From NCBI GenBank assembly GCA_029531795.1, contig JAPEIS010000002.1, positions 310,001 to 374,000 on the forward strand: a stretch of 64,000 bases of DNA, written 5' to 3'. Position 1 is the first letter of the stretch. Every line of letters starts with the position of its first letter. Positions 34,748 through 45,800 of the stretch are shown in pieces. The notes under the pieces are model-generated. The model was not told where the DNA came from. It searched no databases and saw only the letters and a list, made by a program, of their open reading frames with translations. This stretch comes from Sclerotinia nivalis (lineage: Eukaryota > Ascomycota > Leotiomycetes > Helotiales > Sclerotiniaceae). Made by a program: the position numbers and the translations under genes.

Positions 34748-35002
34748 TATAACGATTCTGTTATTCTATTATACCATAAATACCTTAGACTATTCTTTCA
34801 GTTTTTGGTCCCCTCCGAAAGGACCAAAATGCCTCAGGTTATTATTTCATTTATTTCACCCTGTATTCGCTTAGGGCTTTGGTCCCCTCCGAGGGGACTA
34901 TAAAAGGCTCAACTCTATTGTATTTGGTACGGTAGTTTGTTATTCTCTAATATAGATTAATTGATTCATTCTATCATGCCTTGAATTAAGATCATCGTCA
35001 CA
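34748..35002 (+). repeat. Gypsy 3' LTR
   Basis: 255 bp matching 27586-27840 in order and length. It preserves the terminal GTCACA; its first bases are TATAAC instead of TGTGAC. It carries a GTCCCCT-CCG-AGGGGAC hairpin near 34882-34898 and a TATA box at 34899-34906. Followed by the target duplication GTTGT. Confidence 0.9.
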
Positions 35003-35560
35003 GTTGTAGTCTTTTGAGTATAAATAGAATCCTTAAGATATTGGATTGTAGAAAAGCCTTTTATAAATTTAACAATTTCAAATGCAAATACTGATTAAAA
35101 GGTTTGTATATCAGAGCTAAAGAGATTAACAGAAGTTTTAATAGAAGATTTGATAAATCGAAAAGAATGAAATCCATTAATAAATATATCGAAATACTTA
35201 TTTACTGTAAAAGAGATATCAATATATAACACAATCAAAAATTTTCGAAATCGAACAAAAAGAACTCAAACTACTTCGGTATTGAGATAATCGTTTTATA
35301 ACAAAACGATAAAACTAAAAATCTATTGATCTTCATTTGCTCTATTAATAACAATATTAATTGTATTAATAAAGGCTTGGGAAAGAAAAGAAATCGAAGG
35401 AGTGGAAGGCATGATAGTGGAAACGCATCCATACAGCGCCTGCCGGGGCTGAAAAGTTTCGTTTTTAAATCCTATAGATGATAAGAATGATCGATTGATC
35501 AATAAAACGCAATAATAAACGCGTTTTTCGAAAAATTCAATTCTTCGAAAATGTTTAATG

Positions 35561-35573
35561 TGATTTCGCCCTT
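35561..35573. repeat. LINE target-site duplication, right copy
   Basis: Exact copy of the 13-bp sequence at 22024-22036. Marks the 5' end of the LINE on the minus strand. Confidence 0.8.
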
Positions 35574-38500
35574 AAGTGAGAGATACGCGACGCGAAACGG
35601 AACGTCAACATGTGACCAACAATACGGTGACCATTTCCCCCCTTAAATTATGAAAAAACCAGAATTCCGCGCTCGAAAAATCATCCCGCTACAGGATCAA
35701 CAAAGCAGCAAAATAAAGAGAAATAAACTCATTATTACTCGATTTAGTTTAGATTCATGAGATAATTGAATATATTCATGAGACATGCAACAAAACTTTG
35801 AGAAGGGAGCTAAGGAAACTAGGGATGCGAGAGGGTAAATTGAAGGAGTGGAGGAAAGGAGGTGGATTTTGGTGAATTGTAGTCTGTCTCATTTTTTACT
35901 GCGGGTGGTGATTTGGTTTGAGTTGGGTTGATGGTTGGGCAAGTTGCTGCTAATTAACATGGTGGTTAAAAGACTTGGGTCGATGATTTGAAGCGTTGCT
36001 GTTAATTAACATATGAGTTATGGTGCGAGTGTATCGTTGAGGGGTAGGGACTTTGTCCTGTACATTATATCTGCCATTTGTCGACAAAGATGGTGAGACT
36101 TACATCGTGCAAGTTTCGAAATTGTTCTGGTACTTTGTAGCGTTTAAGTATACGCGTCTTCCAAACTCAATGCACCCTTGTATCAGGGGCCGGTAAATTG
36201 GCTTTACTCCTTTTCCAAATGCTACCTGATACAGCATTCTTCCGCCATTAGAAGCCACAAGAACGTTCAACTGTTACTTTAGGTGATAGACGATGCTCAT
36301 ACTGTGATCACCAACTAGAGATCATGAGCCCAGAATAAGATGCCAGGAGTCCATCTGGGTTGTGGATACACTAGACAAATTATCGAATTTGAGGGGCAAA
36401 ATCCAGCTGTCTATTGCAAGGAGAAAAGCATCGGAAGTGTCGAGGTAAAGCCCGGCCCATTTGTTTCTACAAATGGATTGTCTAAAACGTTCTCGGTATA
36501 TTGTGCTTTTCTCATACTGATTTGCTTTTTGAGTTCTGCTTCAACAATGTATCGGGATGAAGTTCGAATTTTTCTTCACCACGTTAATATCTATGCTTGC
36601 TCCCATATCAACGGAATTTCAGACCATAGCTACGCTACCACATAGCGTTTCAGCCTCTAGATAGTCGTCCATCAACAAACTACCTCTAAGGTGAATGGAA
36701 AATCTCAATCAACCACTGACGAGGTGGGCTCTTTTTTGTGGGCCTGGGGAAGGTTGGAGACGAGGTAGGTTCAAAATTCGCTACAGATGCAACCATAGGA
36801 ATTTCTGGGATATCTGTATAAACACAAGATGCTTGAATCTCTAGCGGATATTGACCTGGCAAGACTTTGGCTTTGCAAGTTCTTAGGATCTCTTCCGTTG
36901 CAACATACCTCATCGTTTGTGGTTCACACATCTCTATTCTTAGCTTGCGATCACACACCATTATAAAGTAATGCCATGAAAATTACCATCCCTGTCATTG
37001 TCTTTTTATTTTTTTGGTGTTGCTTACAACAATGGATCCTTCTATCTTATTGTCACAAGAACTTGTATCTATGTAGTAAAGCAAATTAGCAATTCTGATT
37101 TTTGACGAGCACGCAATGTTGAAATTGGAACGTAAAGCAGCTTATCCGGTACTTGTCTTGTGAGTCCTTCAACTTCTCTAGCCAGATTATTTGACCATTG
37201 TGAGGATCTTTGGTTGATTCTGAATCAGGTTTATATAGTGTCTGAAAGAGTTTGGTTAGGAATGATGTGTAATAATCACTCGCAATACCTTCATCGCTCT
37301 CAATACCTTACCCTACGCAGTTTATTTGTACTCGCTCCTATATATAAGCACTATCCTCATACTTCCTCTTCCTGTGACCCGTCTAGACAATCTTTCGATG
37401 GCGGGATTCTAGGTTTGTGGTGGAGATTGTAACTATCTGACCGCGCGAACGTTTTTTTGACTTAAATGGCAGTGGAGTTCATGTGTATCTGATGCGATAA
37501 GAGTTCAGTAATCTGATACCTTCACGTTGTCAATAATTGAGCTGCTATCAGTCTGCTCTTTTTAATACCATTAGTCAATATCATTATCTTCATATTTCCT
37601 CGCAGTTACTGTTGCGCGTGACTGCTATTATTGTTGTTGGAAAGTTTCAGATTGCTGACACTGATTATTGTTGCTTAATATCTCCATCGGCCGAGAGAGA
37701 AGTACCATACCTATCAATTCATTTAAATCTCCCTGTCCCCACTCCAAGTACTAAGAAACCGCGGTATTGGAGTTTGTGTATAGAACTGCGTGCAAAAGCA
37801 AGAGCAATACTTGGTGGGTCGCGAATATTTGCAATCATCTTGTTGCGAAGCCGGTAAAGTTTGATAATGTTTGGTGAAAATGTAATGGATGTCAGTTATG
37901 AAGTGATTAAAAAGAGAATTATGTTATCAACTATGAGGAACTGGACTTTCTTTGTAACTATCACAAACAAACTCCACCTATATTCATTAGTTCAGCCTCG
38001 CAGACCATATATTGTTTGTGTGACTGACATTGTCTTGCTCTATCATCTTCCAAAATTTATTCTGCGAAGCATTCCCTCAAAGCCACCACTCCGGAAAACG
38101 TTTTCTTGAATTTGTTTAAAACTTCTATAAAAAGAGTTTTTGTCTTTTATAAAATATCTTCGATCATTTAGCTAGATGTATCCTGCATTAACAGTAATCA
38201 CCTAATCTTCAGATCCCGCTTCTTTAAGATTCTACTCAATCCAAGCATTCGCTCCTTATTCTACGGGAAGGACTCGGACATTGACCTCTCATAATTCCTC
38301 ACTGCTTGGACTTTGACCCTTATTGTCCCAATCCAACAGCGAGATTCAATTGCATTAGTTTGTCATTCGAAGATAAGATTGTTTTCCGTAGGCTGGATGA
38401 AGTGTTCAAATCTTCAGGTTTCGTGATTCTGAAGTGCGACATTCACTATTCCTTTTCGGCTGCTTCCTATATTTGCGCTTTCACTCCACCAGGCTAATAA

Positions 38501-41500
38501 GGTAATGTTAACGAAAGTAGTCTTGGCTTTGTGTCGCGATATGAAAGATGAGAAGTTCTCACGGCATTTCCATAGCATGGTTCATTAGATCATAGCTTTA
38601 CTTAAAAGCATCGCCGACTTTGCTCACATAATTATTGTCATAGTCGATAGCATATAACTAGTATTTGCCGTTTGTCAAGCAGAAAAACCATCACTGTCGT
38701 TGACGATGCCGCTCCCGTCTGCCACTCCAGGTCAAATGAAGTTAATATAAACCATCCGTATGGAGGCCTTAAACGAGCTTCTAGCTGATTCAATGAGAAT
38801 TTTTCCTGTGCTTGTACCTGCGCAATGTCATCACTTTACTGTGAAGAAGAAAATTAGGCGGAGGGATGAATATTCTTTTATACCCAATCTTACCGCGCAG
38901 AAAAGTTTCATTTCATTTGAGTTCCAAGATTAAGCCCCGAAATCAACCCCGAGTGGCACTTTTAAGTCACCCAAATCCAGTACCTTCCTTAATCAAGCTA
39001 GCCTTTCCTCGATTCCTTAAGCTGAGCATATAAGAAGTCCTATTCTTCTAGTTATTCTGATATCTACAAGTCAAGTTACGGTGATATCAAATCAACCATC
39101 AATGTACTGAACGGCCTGCCAGCTGATGTGGAAGTCTGCTCGAAGAAAAAATGAGGTGGAGTGAAAAATTAAGATTTTCTACCATCCTTTGGGTTCTCTA
39201 ATTGTTGCTCGGTGAAAAACTTTATTGGATATTTTGCTATCGATTTGTGTTGAGTTTGGCTGCCGTTGTTTTCGCAAGTAATATCAGTGTATTTCCTGTA
39301 GCAACGTCGCAAGCATTAATTGTCTCGGTTTACCAGTGCTGAACATCTACTACCATTCAGTTTACCCTTCCGACTCTTTTTTAACTTTTTTGTATAAGCA
39401 TTTGAAGAACCGGAATTTGATTTAGTGGTGGCTTTATATACCAACTTTAAATTTTTATATACATCCAGCATTATTTTATCTGGATGTATTCACCTTTACC
39501 CTAGGCCATTATCATTCTGGCTCACCGATCCATTTTTACTTCCTTCTTATCACATTCTGCCTGAGCTCATGACCGGCACTTTCCATCTAGCATAAAAATG
39601 TCCACAGCTTTATTCTACGCACAGCAAACATAGAAATTCAGAGCCTGGATCGAGAAACAGGGATGTAATCACTCATCAAAAAGTGTTGTGTGATTATTAT
39701 AGAAAACTTTCCCCAGAAGAGTATACGAGATTCCAACCTGCAGACGGCGGCCATCTTCTTGAAAGCATCTGTTTTTGTCTATTGTTATCACGGTTGACCG
39801 GTTGTTGTTGTTAGCGAACATTAGATCACCAATCCATGAACTCATCCTTGGGTTTACACTCTATCAGTTTCAATCTCTTTCGTAATCTCCATTCTTCCGA
39901 CTTTCAGGAATGACGTCCCAAAAAGCTGTCATCTTAAAGGCCGGACAAGCCAGCTGAACTTCCTCCATTGAGAACAAATCATTGCAAATAAGAGGCTTTA
40001 TATAATTAGCCTCACTTTGTGAAAGCTAGTAGGATCATTAATATCAATTACTGATAGATTACTAATAAATTTAGAGGTATTTACCTGCCTTTCAGTTTGT
40101 GGCTCATCGAGATTCTCAAAGTCTTTTTTTTAACAGGCCCCCGTGTTAACGTTCTGATATAAAAAACCTTCGTCTACTCTATCCATAAAATCTCATTCCT
40201 TCGGCGAGTACGCACTGCAGCATATATAATAGTTCATTTCAAAAACATTTGCTATGAACGCGTGGATGCAGGAATATGGAAATACTAGGAAATACGACCA
40301 ATAAAAGAGGCCGAAGAGAGAAACTGGGGATTTATTTTTGAAAGTATTGTTGTCACCTATAATAAATATGGTTCATCGTTTTTTGATGAGAATTATTTGT
40401 CTTGATCTATTTTATTGCCAGATGTAAGAATTAGACATTCATGCTAAATATCTTTGATGTCCTTCAACCTCTATCTCCAAGCAGATTCATCCATACACCT
40501 TATGATAAACACCGAGGGGCACAGCAAGCCCTATATGATCCTTCCATTTTTGTTTGTCAAATGCATTGGGGCAACTTATAATAAGGGCCATGTGACTTCT
40601 GATAGTCTAGTCAAATTGCACGAAGCCTTGCTTCTTCAGTATATTTTTTCAGAATTAAGCTCTGGTGCCAATTTAGCTAAAGGCATTTCTGCTGAATTCT
40701 TTCGCATTGTATCGGATCTCTAGCTCGATACTGACGCGAGGTATATAAAATTCCAATCATTATTGGTAGAATTCATGGGACGAGTTAAATGCGAATCAAC
40801 AACATCCGAGGATCCCATCTGCTTAGATTCTGTTACATAATCAAGAAAGAAGAGAATTGAGGAAGAGATGTGTACTAGGGATGAATGACTAGCCTCTTTA
40901 TTAATGAATCTAACTATTCAGTATCTCCTCCGTCTTCTTCATCATTGAGTACATCGTCATTATCACCATCGCAGTTTTTCACTATCGGTATAAGGGGGTG
41001 TTTTCTTTCAAGAATCAATAGCCTTTTGTTTGAGAACAGTACTCTCAAATTCAGGTTATATTTGTTCCATTTCAACCGTTTCCTCATTGAAAGGGACTTG
41101 AGATGTGATCAGAACTTCTGAGGATCTTACTATAGAGGATTTTATTTCTGGAGATGTGCATTTAGATCTCACAGTGAGATTACAATCCCGCTCAGTGAAT
41201 CCCATGAAATTTCAGTATGAATCATGGGTCTTTTCCAACTCTCATTTTTTTGCTTTTGCTCGGATGCTTTTAGATTCGATATCCAAGTATATAAGGATAC
41301 ATTCTCCTCGTGTGGTTGAAGTAAACACAAGAGATACAAAGGTTTACAAAAACCAAAGGGCGGCAAGCAAACGGTTTGAATAATGCTGGCCTTTGATTTT
41401 GGGTAGTTTACCGATGCAGGGAATTCGGGAGTAAGTCGCCAGGAAGTACTAGTGGCCTGCGAAATTGATAATAAGCCAGAATGAAGGAGCAGTTCACAGA

Positions 41501-42838
41501 CAATTTTCTTTCAAGCACAGTCAATAGTTCAAAACTTTATGTCGGACTCAATGATGACTGATTATCTTTTCTAAGCATAGGTGAATTCGGTCGAGCCTCT
41601 CCATACCAAAAGGGTATGACTAGATGCTGTCATTGTCCTTGATTCGATACATTTATTGTCATCTTCATCAATGTCACTTGCAACAGTTAGGTCGCACAAC
41701 CTTCCCCCAAGCAAACTCAAATTTCTCACTCATCTCTATCGTCTGTTAAATCACTATCTTTCCTCGAATATTGTTCGAAAGGAATCAAAGCCTTGGTATT
41801 GGAGTATGTCTATGTCACTGATATCATGAAGAAGGAAACAAATGTGATTATAGCGAGGTATATATAATGCCCTGACGCGGACAACGGTGTGGCAGGGGTT
41901 TGAGGATCTTAAGTAACGTGTATTTTGGTCGAGAATCTAAAATTGTATGCACAAATGCTCACTGGTCGTAAAGCTGAAGTACGTAAGACTTATTACTACT
42001 AATTTATTCCTATTCATTTAACTTAATTGACAAGCCAATCTTAGGAAAAGCCGGCTCCGAGCACAGTCTTATGATCTCCGCGCGCGATGTTCAAACCAAT
42101 AATGGCATTTTATAATTAGCAAAAATTTCACGGCGAGATTGTCTACTCGCGCTGTTCCGGATACTTGTTGTCAATTAATTTTGTACTTTATGATTACCAC
42201 TGATTGCAAGACTTGTATCTTTAAAGTTTAGATTATAAATCTATTCTAACTTTAAGCTCCCGATTAGCCCTCGAACTATACTTCTACTAGGGAACCTCGA
42301 TGAGAAACAGACTGAATCCTGGAGGGTGAAAGCCGTAGTTCTATAATACTTGGAAGAACAGAAGCAGCGGCAGGGCACAGGGTATTTATAGATTTCGGCG
42401 AAAGAACTTGGAGGATAGTTGTCATAAGAATTCACCGGAAAGCTTTACTATGGGGGAGAAAATATCAGTATGGCGGTATGCTTGCCATCGTTCTTTATGT
42501 TCGTTGCTATCAGTATATGTCACCATCATCATCACAATCTCGGTTACACAATTTTTTCGTTGAGGAATATTATAGAGCTTTACGCGCTCTGCATCTCCTC
42601 AAAAAGCCTACTCGGGTCGATGAGTACTCAGTATTCAACCCTTTTCATTTGCAATAATTAATAACTCAAAAATGGTTGGGATTCCGAACAAACTTGAAAT
42701 AAAATTGTCAAGGGTGGTAAAGACACGTGACCTTACCCCCCATGTTCAAAGACCATTTTCCTATGCTGAACCTTTCATCGCGTCTGCTTCCTTCATGCAT
42801 GAAAACTGATTCAAAAGATCACAAAACATTTCTCTTTC
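35574..42838. other. 7.3-kb stretch without recognisable genes
   Basis: No frame exceeds about 106 codons, none shows a known domain, and I could not join frames through plausible introns. Composition is moderately AT-rich, less extreme than the RIP-damaged LINE. A few phrases recur in diverged form, for example GGTATTGGAGT near 37763 and 41799 and GCGAGGTATATA near 40737 and 41872, hinting at an old duplicated or decayed element. A 91-codon minus frame at 36686-36961 looks mildly protein-like but has no support. Confidence 0.5.
35585..35599 (-). promoter_or_regulatory. candidate cell-cycle boxes of the former CENP-X promoter
   Basis: ACGCGA followed directly by CGCGAAA, resembling MBF and SBF sites used by G1/S genes. 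If the LINE is removed along its duplication, these bases would lie roughly 150-160 bp upstream of the CENP-X start codon. The assignment to CENP-X is inference. Confidence 0.4.
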
Positions 42839-45800
42839 CTAAAAACCATCAAAGACTAAGAGGCTTTGAATATTGGCTTTGCCAAAACCCTGCTGCCGCA
42901 ACATTTCCCGACCACGATGAACAGGGAATTCAGCAACGACCATAATTCTGATATCCTTAACACAAACGCCAGCTTTAACCAACAATTGTAGCACCGCGCA
43001 AAGTGTCCTTCCCGTCGCGAGCACGTCGTCCACTATTACCACTGAATTACCTCCGCGGACCAGGTCCCGATCGATCTCAAACCTCTTCTCTTTTGACTCA
43101 TGGAATTCCGTCGAGGAGATATGTGATGGGGATTTCGGGACCGAAATGGTAGGTGGGGGAAGTTTGCCAGACTCACGAGTCAGAACCAATGGTATACCAA
43201 GCACCATCGCCAAAGGTGATGCAAATACATACCCGCCGGTCTCGCAACAAATCAACTTATCGATCTTAGCCCATTCACCATTGAAATGATTCTGTAGGAG
43301 AGTGGTGACTAGGGCCAGTCCACCCGCCTGTTGAGAGATGTCAAGCACATGACGGAAGACTATCCCAGGGCGTGGAGAATCCGGTACCGCACGTACCATA
43401 CTAGCTAGTCGCATCAGGTCCTCGTGGAGGAGTGGAAGGAGATACTGCTTGGCAAATGCTTTCGCCGCCTCGTTTCCATCTTTTTCATTGTCGAAGATGA
43501 GACTAGGGCGATAGTGTAGTGTTTTTGAGTTTAATTCACTCTTGCTGCATGCGTCTTTACTTTCATTATTATCGTTACCGCCGGAATGATGCCCTTTGCG
43601 AGTCGACCGCACCATTTGGCCAGCTTTGATCCGAACATCAAGAAGCCTTCTGTCTGGTACGAGATGCCAGAATGTCGCTACCGGTGCCTCGTCTCTCATT
43701 CCAGTGATTAGCAACACGTCAACATCGACAAAATCATGAACGATATTCTGAAAGTGTTCCATCGGTAGCTGAGGCCGTTGTGCCACCTGATCGTGATAAA
43801 ACACCGTCAACGCTTGACGGTGTTTCTCCTTGTAGGAACGATCGGAAAGAAGCCTATTTAGGTCAGCTCCGGTAGCTGTCGCATATTCTCGCTTGGTAAC
43901 ATCGCTAATACTTGCTGAACATGCTGTGAATGTTCTATGAGGGTATGTAGTTATTTCTGAGACAAAAATATCGGCGCAATAATCCTTACCGGCTGCGCTA
44001 TCACCCGTGACAAGAATGATGAGTTTTTGTTTCACCGGTGGTGGTTCTAGGAGCGGACAGGCGTACGCTATCACATTATATGGATCCAAAGTACACTTCA
44101 GTCGGGCTAGACGTGGCAGATTTGGCCCAAAAGCTTTAGCTGCTAGTGCTTTGTCCCTAGGGTCTGGCCCAAGGTCGGCGCCGTACACTCCACTACAAAA
44201 GGGCAACAAGTTTCTCGCAACATTATAAACCCACTGTACAGCAGTTTGAGCAGTTTCGGTTCCATTCTGGTCGCGGGGCCACACGCCAGTTATAACACAG
44301 GCAAAATCCCAATCGCGACAGCCGAAAGCCGTGGCTTCTGTGGCTATATTACGTACCGCTCCATCACCTTGCAGTAGATGGAAATAACAGAGTTGTGAAG
44401 GGCGAGCCTGGATTGCCGCTAGCAAAATATCCGCGATGTGCACCTCTGCAATGTTCTTCAAGAATAAGCATCGTTTGAAGGAGGAGGTTTTGCCACAACC
44501 GTGTCCGCCGTGCATCTCAGACATGTACATTTCGGTCTCGAACAAACCGACACCGTCCACTATTTTATGTTTGTTCTCTAAACCCAAGATGTTGATTGCG
44601 GATTTGGGCGCCTCAGATGCTAGTATGGATGTGGAAGCTTCAAACAAGGTCACTCCAAGATGCAGCTGGTCGAAGTCCCAATAGAGATATGCGTCTATGG
44701 ACCAGTTCTGAGGAAGATGCTTGGCAATGGAGTTGACATCGGATAGTTTGTTCCGCGCCGAAGTTTCGGACCTCATTGGGAATACCCAGTTTCGGACAGA
44801 ATAGGTCGGAGCTGGGTAAGCCTTGAAAGTAACGCTTATCACAATACCGAAGTTAGTGCCAGCTCCTCTTATTGCCCATAACAAATTAGTTTCGTCTTTG
44901 GTGCGCACTGCTCCAGCTGGCACATATTCGGTTGGTACTTGTCCGACATAAATAACTTGAGCAGAGTCAACGCTGACAAGCACAGCACCTACGATACTGT
45001 CGCATGCGAGCCCGCGAAGCCTAGTTAGGTGCCCAATGCCGCCTTGTAACCACAAACCAGCACCTACACTTGGGCGGGACCCCAGAGGCACTGCCAAACC
45101 CGACGGTGTGATCTTGCGGACAATATCTTCAGTCTTACACCCGGCCTCAGCTACGACCAAATATTTAGATTTGGAGTAAGTATCAGTTTTGCCTATATCG
45201 TCACTGGACGTTGCAATGTGTACTTGGTTAAACGCTTCCATGTCGACAGAAAGGACGTTGGGCCACATACAATGACCACTGTGGCCCCCACCGATAACAG
45301 TAAGTCCAAACTTATGCTCCAAAGCCCATTGGACAAGATGTTGGACGTGTTGTACCGTTGTTGGTTTGAAGACATCAGCCGGCTGGTGCAAGCGAGCTTC
45401 CCAGTTTTTGACTTTTCTCTTCGTTCTCACCTGTCCCAACTCTGAGTTTTGATTGGGTAAATCGATCGCACGTCTATTGAACGACACCATACGTTGAGGT
45501 GCGCTGAACGAGAGGTAACTTGGGCGCGTTTCTTCATTGCAAGTTGAGGCGCGACATATTTTAATCCACTCGCCTCGAACAGCCTCGTCTGACTCCACAT
45601 CTTGCTTGACGTAACCCGCGATGAAAGGAACAAAACTATTCAGTATTCCGTCGTCATTTTCCACAGTAACAGTCGCAGTAGGGAAAATTGCTGTGTGCTC
45701 GCAAGCCAATCCCTCAAGATCGAGAGCTTCGTCGCGGTGAAAAATCACTACTTTTCCATCTTCTGGACCTTGAACAAGTAGATCTAGCGCACGCCGTACG

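Larger units (their letters stand above)
27586..35002 (+). mobile_element. full-length Ty3/Gypsy chromovirus, RIP-degraded
   Basis: LTR retrotransposon with two 255-bp LTRs (27586-27840, 34748-35002) and the exact target duplication GTTGT (27581-27585, 35003-35007). The LTR ends are TGTGACGAT...ATCGTCACA, with G-to-A and C-to-T changes in one end of each copy. A polypurine tract, AAAGAAGGGGTGA, lies at 34735-34747. Order: gag with a zinc-knuckle relic, aspartic protease (MDTGA), reverse transcriptase, RNase H, integrase, chromodomain, then an extra ORF. Stops such as TGG-to-TAG/TGA in the integrase and YLDD-to-YLND in the reverse transcriptase show it is dead. Confidence 0.92.
26500..35413 (-). 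pseudogene. LINE ORF1 (gag-like) relic, split by Gypsy insertion
   Basis: On the minus strand a methionine near 35413 opens a frame reading MPSTPSISFLSQ and FINTINIVINRANEDQ before the first stop. The frame is lost at the Gypsy target duplication (35003-35007) and should resume left of 27581. Toward its end (26890-26760) two Cys-rich knuckles are visible, CRICSTIEHTEK and CPTRCLHC, as in gag-like proteins of Tad elements. Heavily degraded. The exact stop cannot be fixed. Confidence 0.6.
22037..35560 (-). mobile_element. Tad-like LINE, RIP-degraded, carrying two nested insertions
   Basis: Non-LTR retrotransposon on the minus strand, bounded by a 13-bp target duplication (22024-22036 and 35561-35573). 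Its 3' end carries a (CA)n tail (GT on plus, 22037-22055) and a hairpin-rich 3' UTR. From its 5' end: ORF1 start near 35413 (MPSTPSISFLSQ), ORF1 zinc knuckles near 26810-26890, endonuclease around 26028-26290, reverse transcriptase around 24600-25000, RNase H around 22860-23250. Stop codons and AT bias throughout show it is inactive. It is split at 27586-35002 by a Gypsy element and at 23805-24041 by a solo LTR. Without the insertions it is about 5.9 kb. Confidence 0.85.

Noticed and set aside
36686..36961. 91-codon minus-strand ORF with protein-like composition
   Set aside because: No homology recognised, no intron or neighbour support; left as part of the gene-free stretch.
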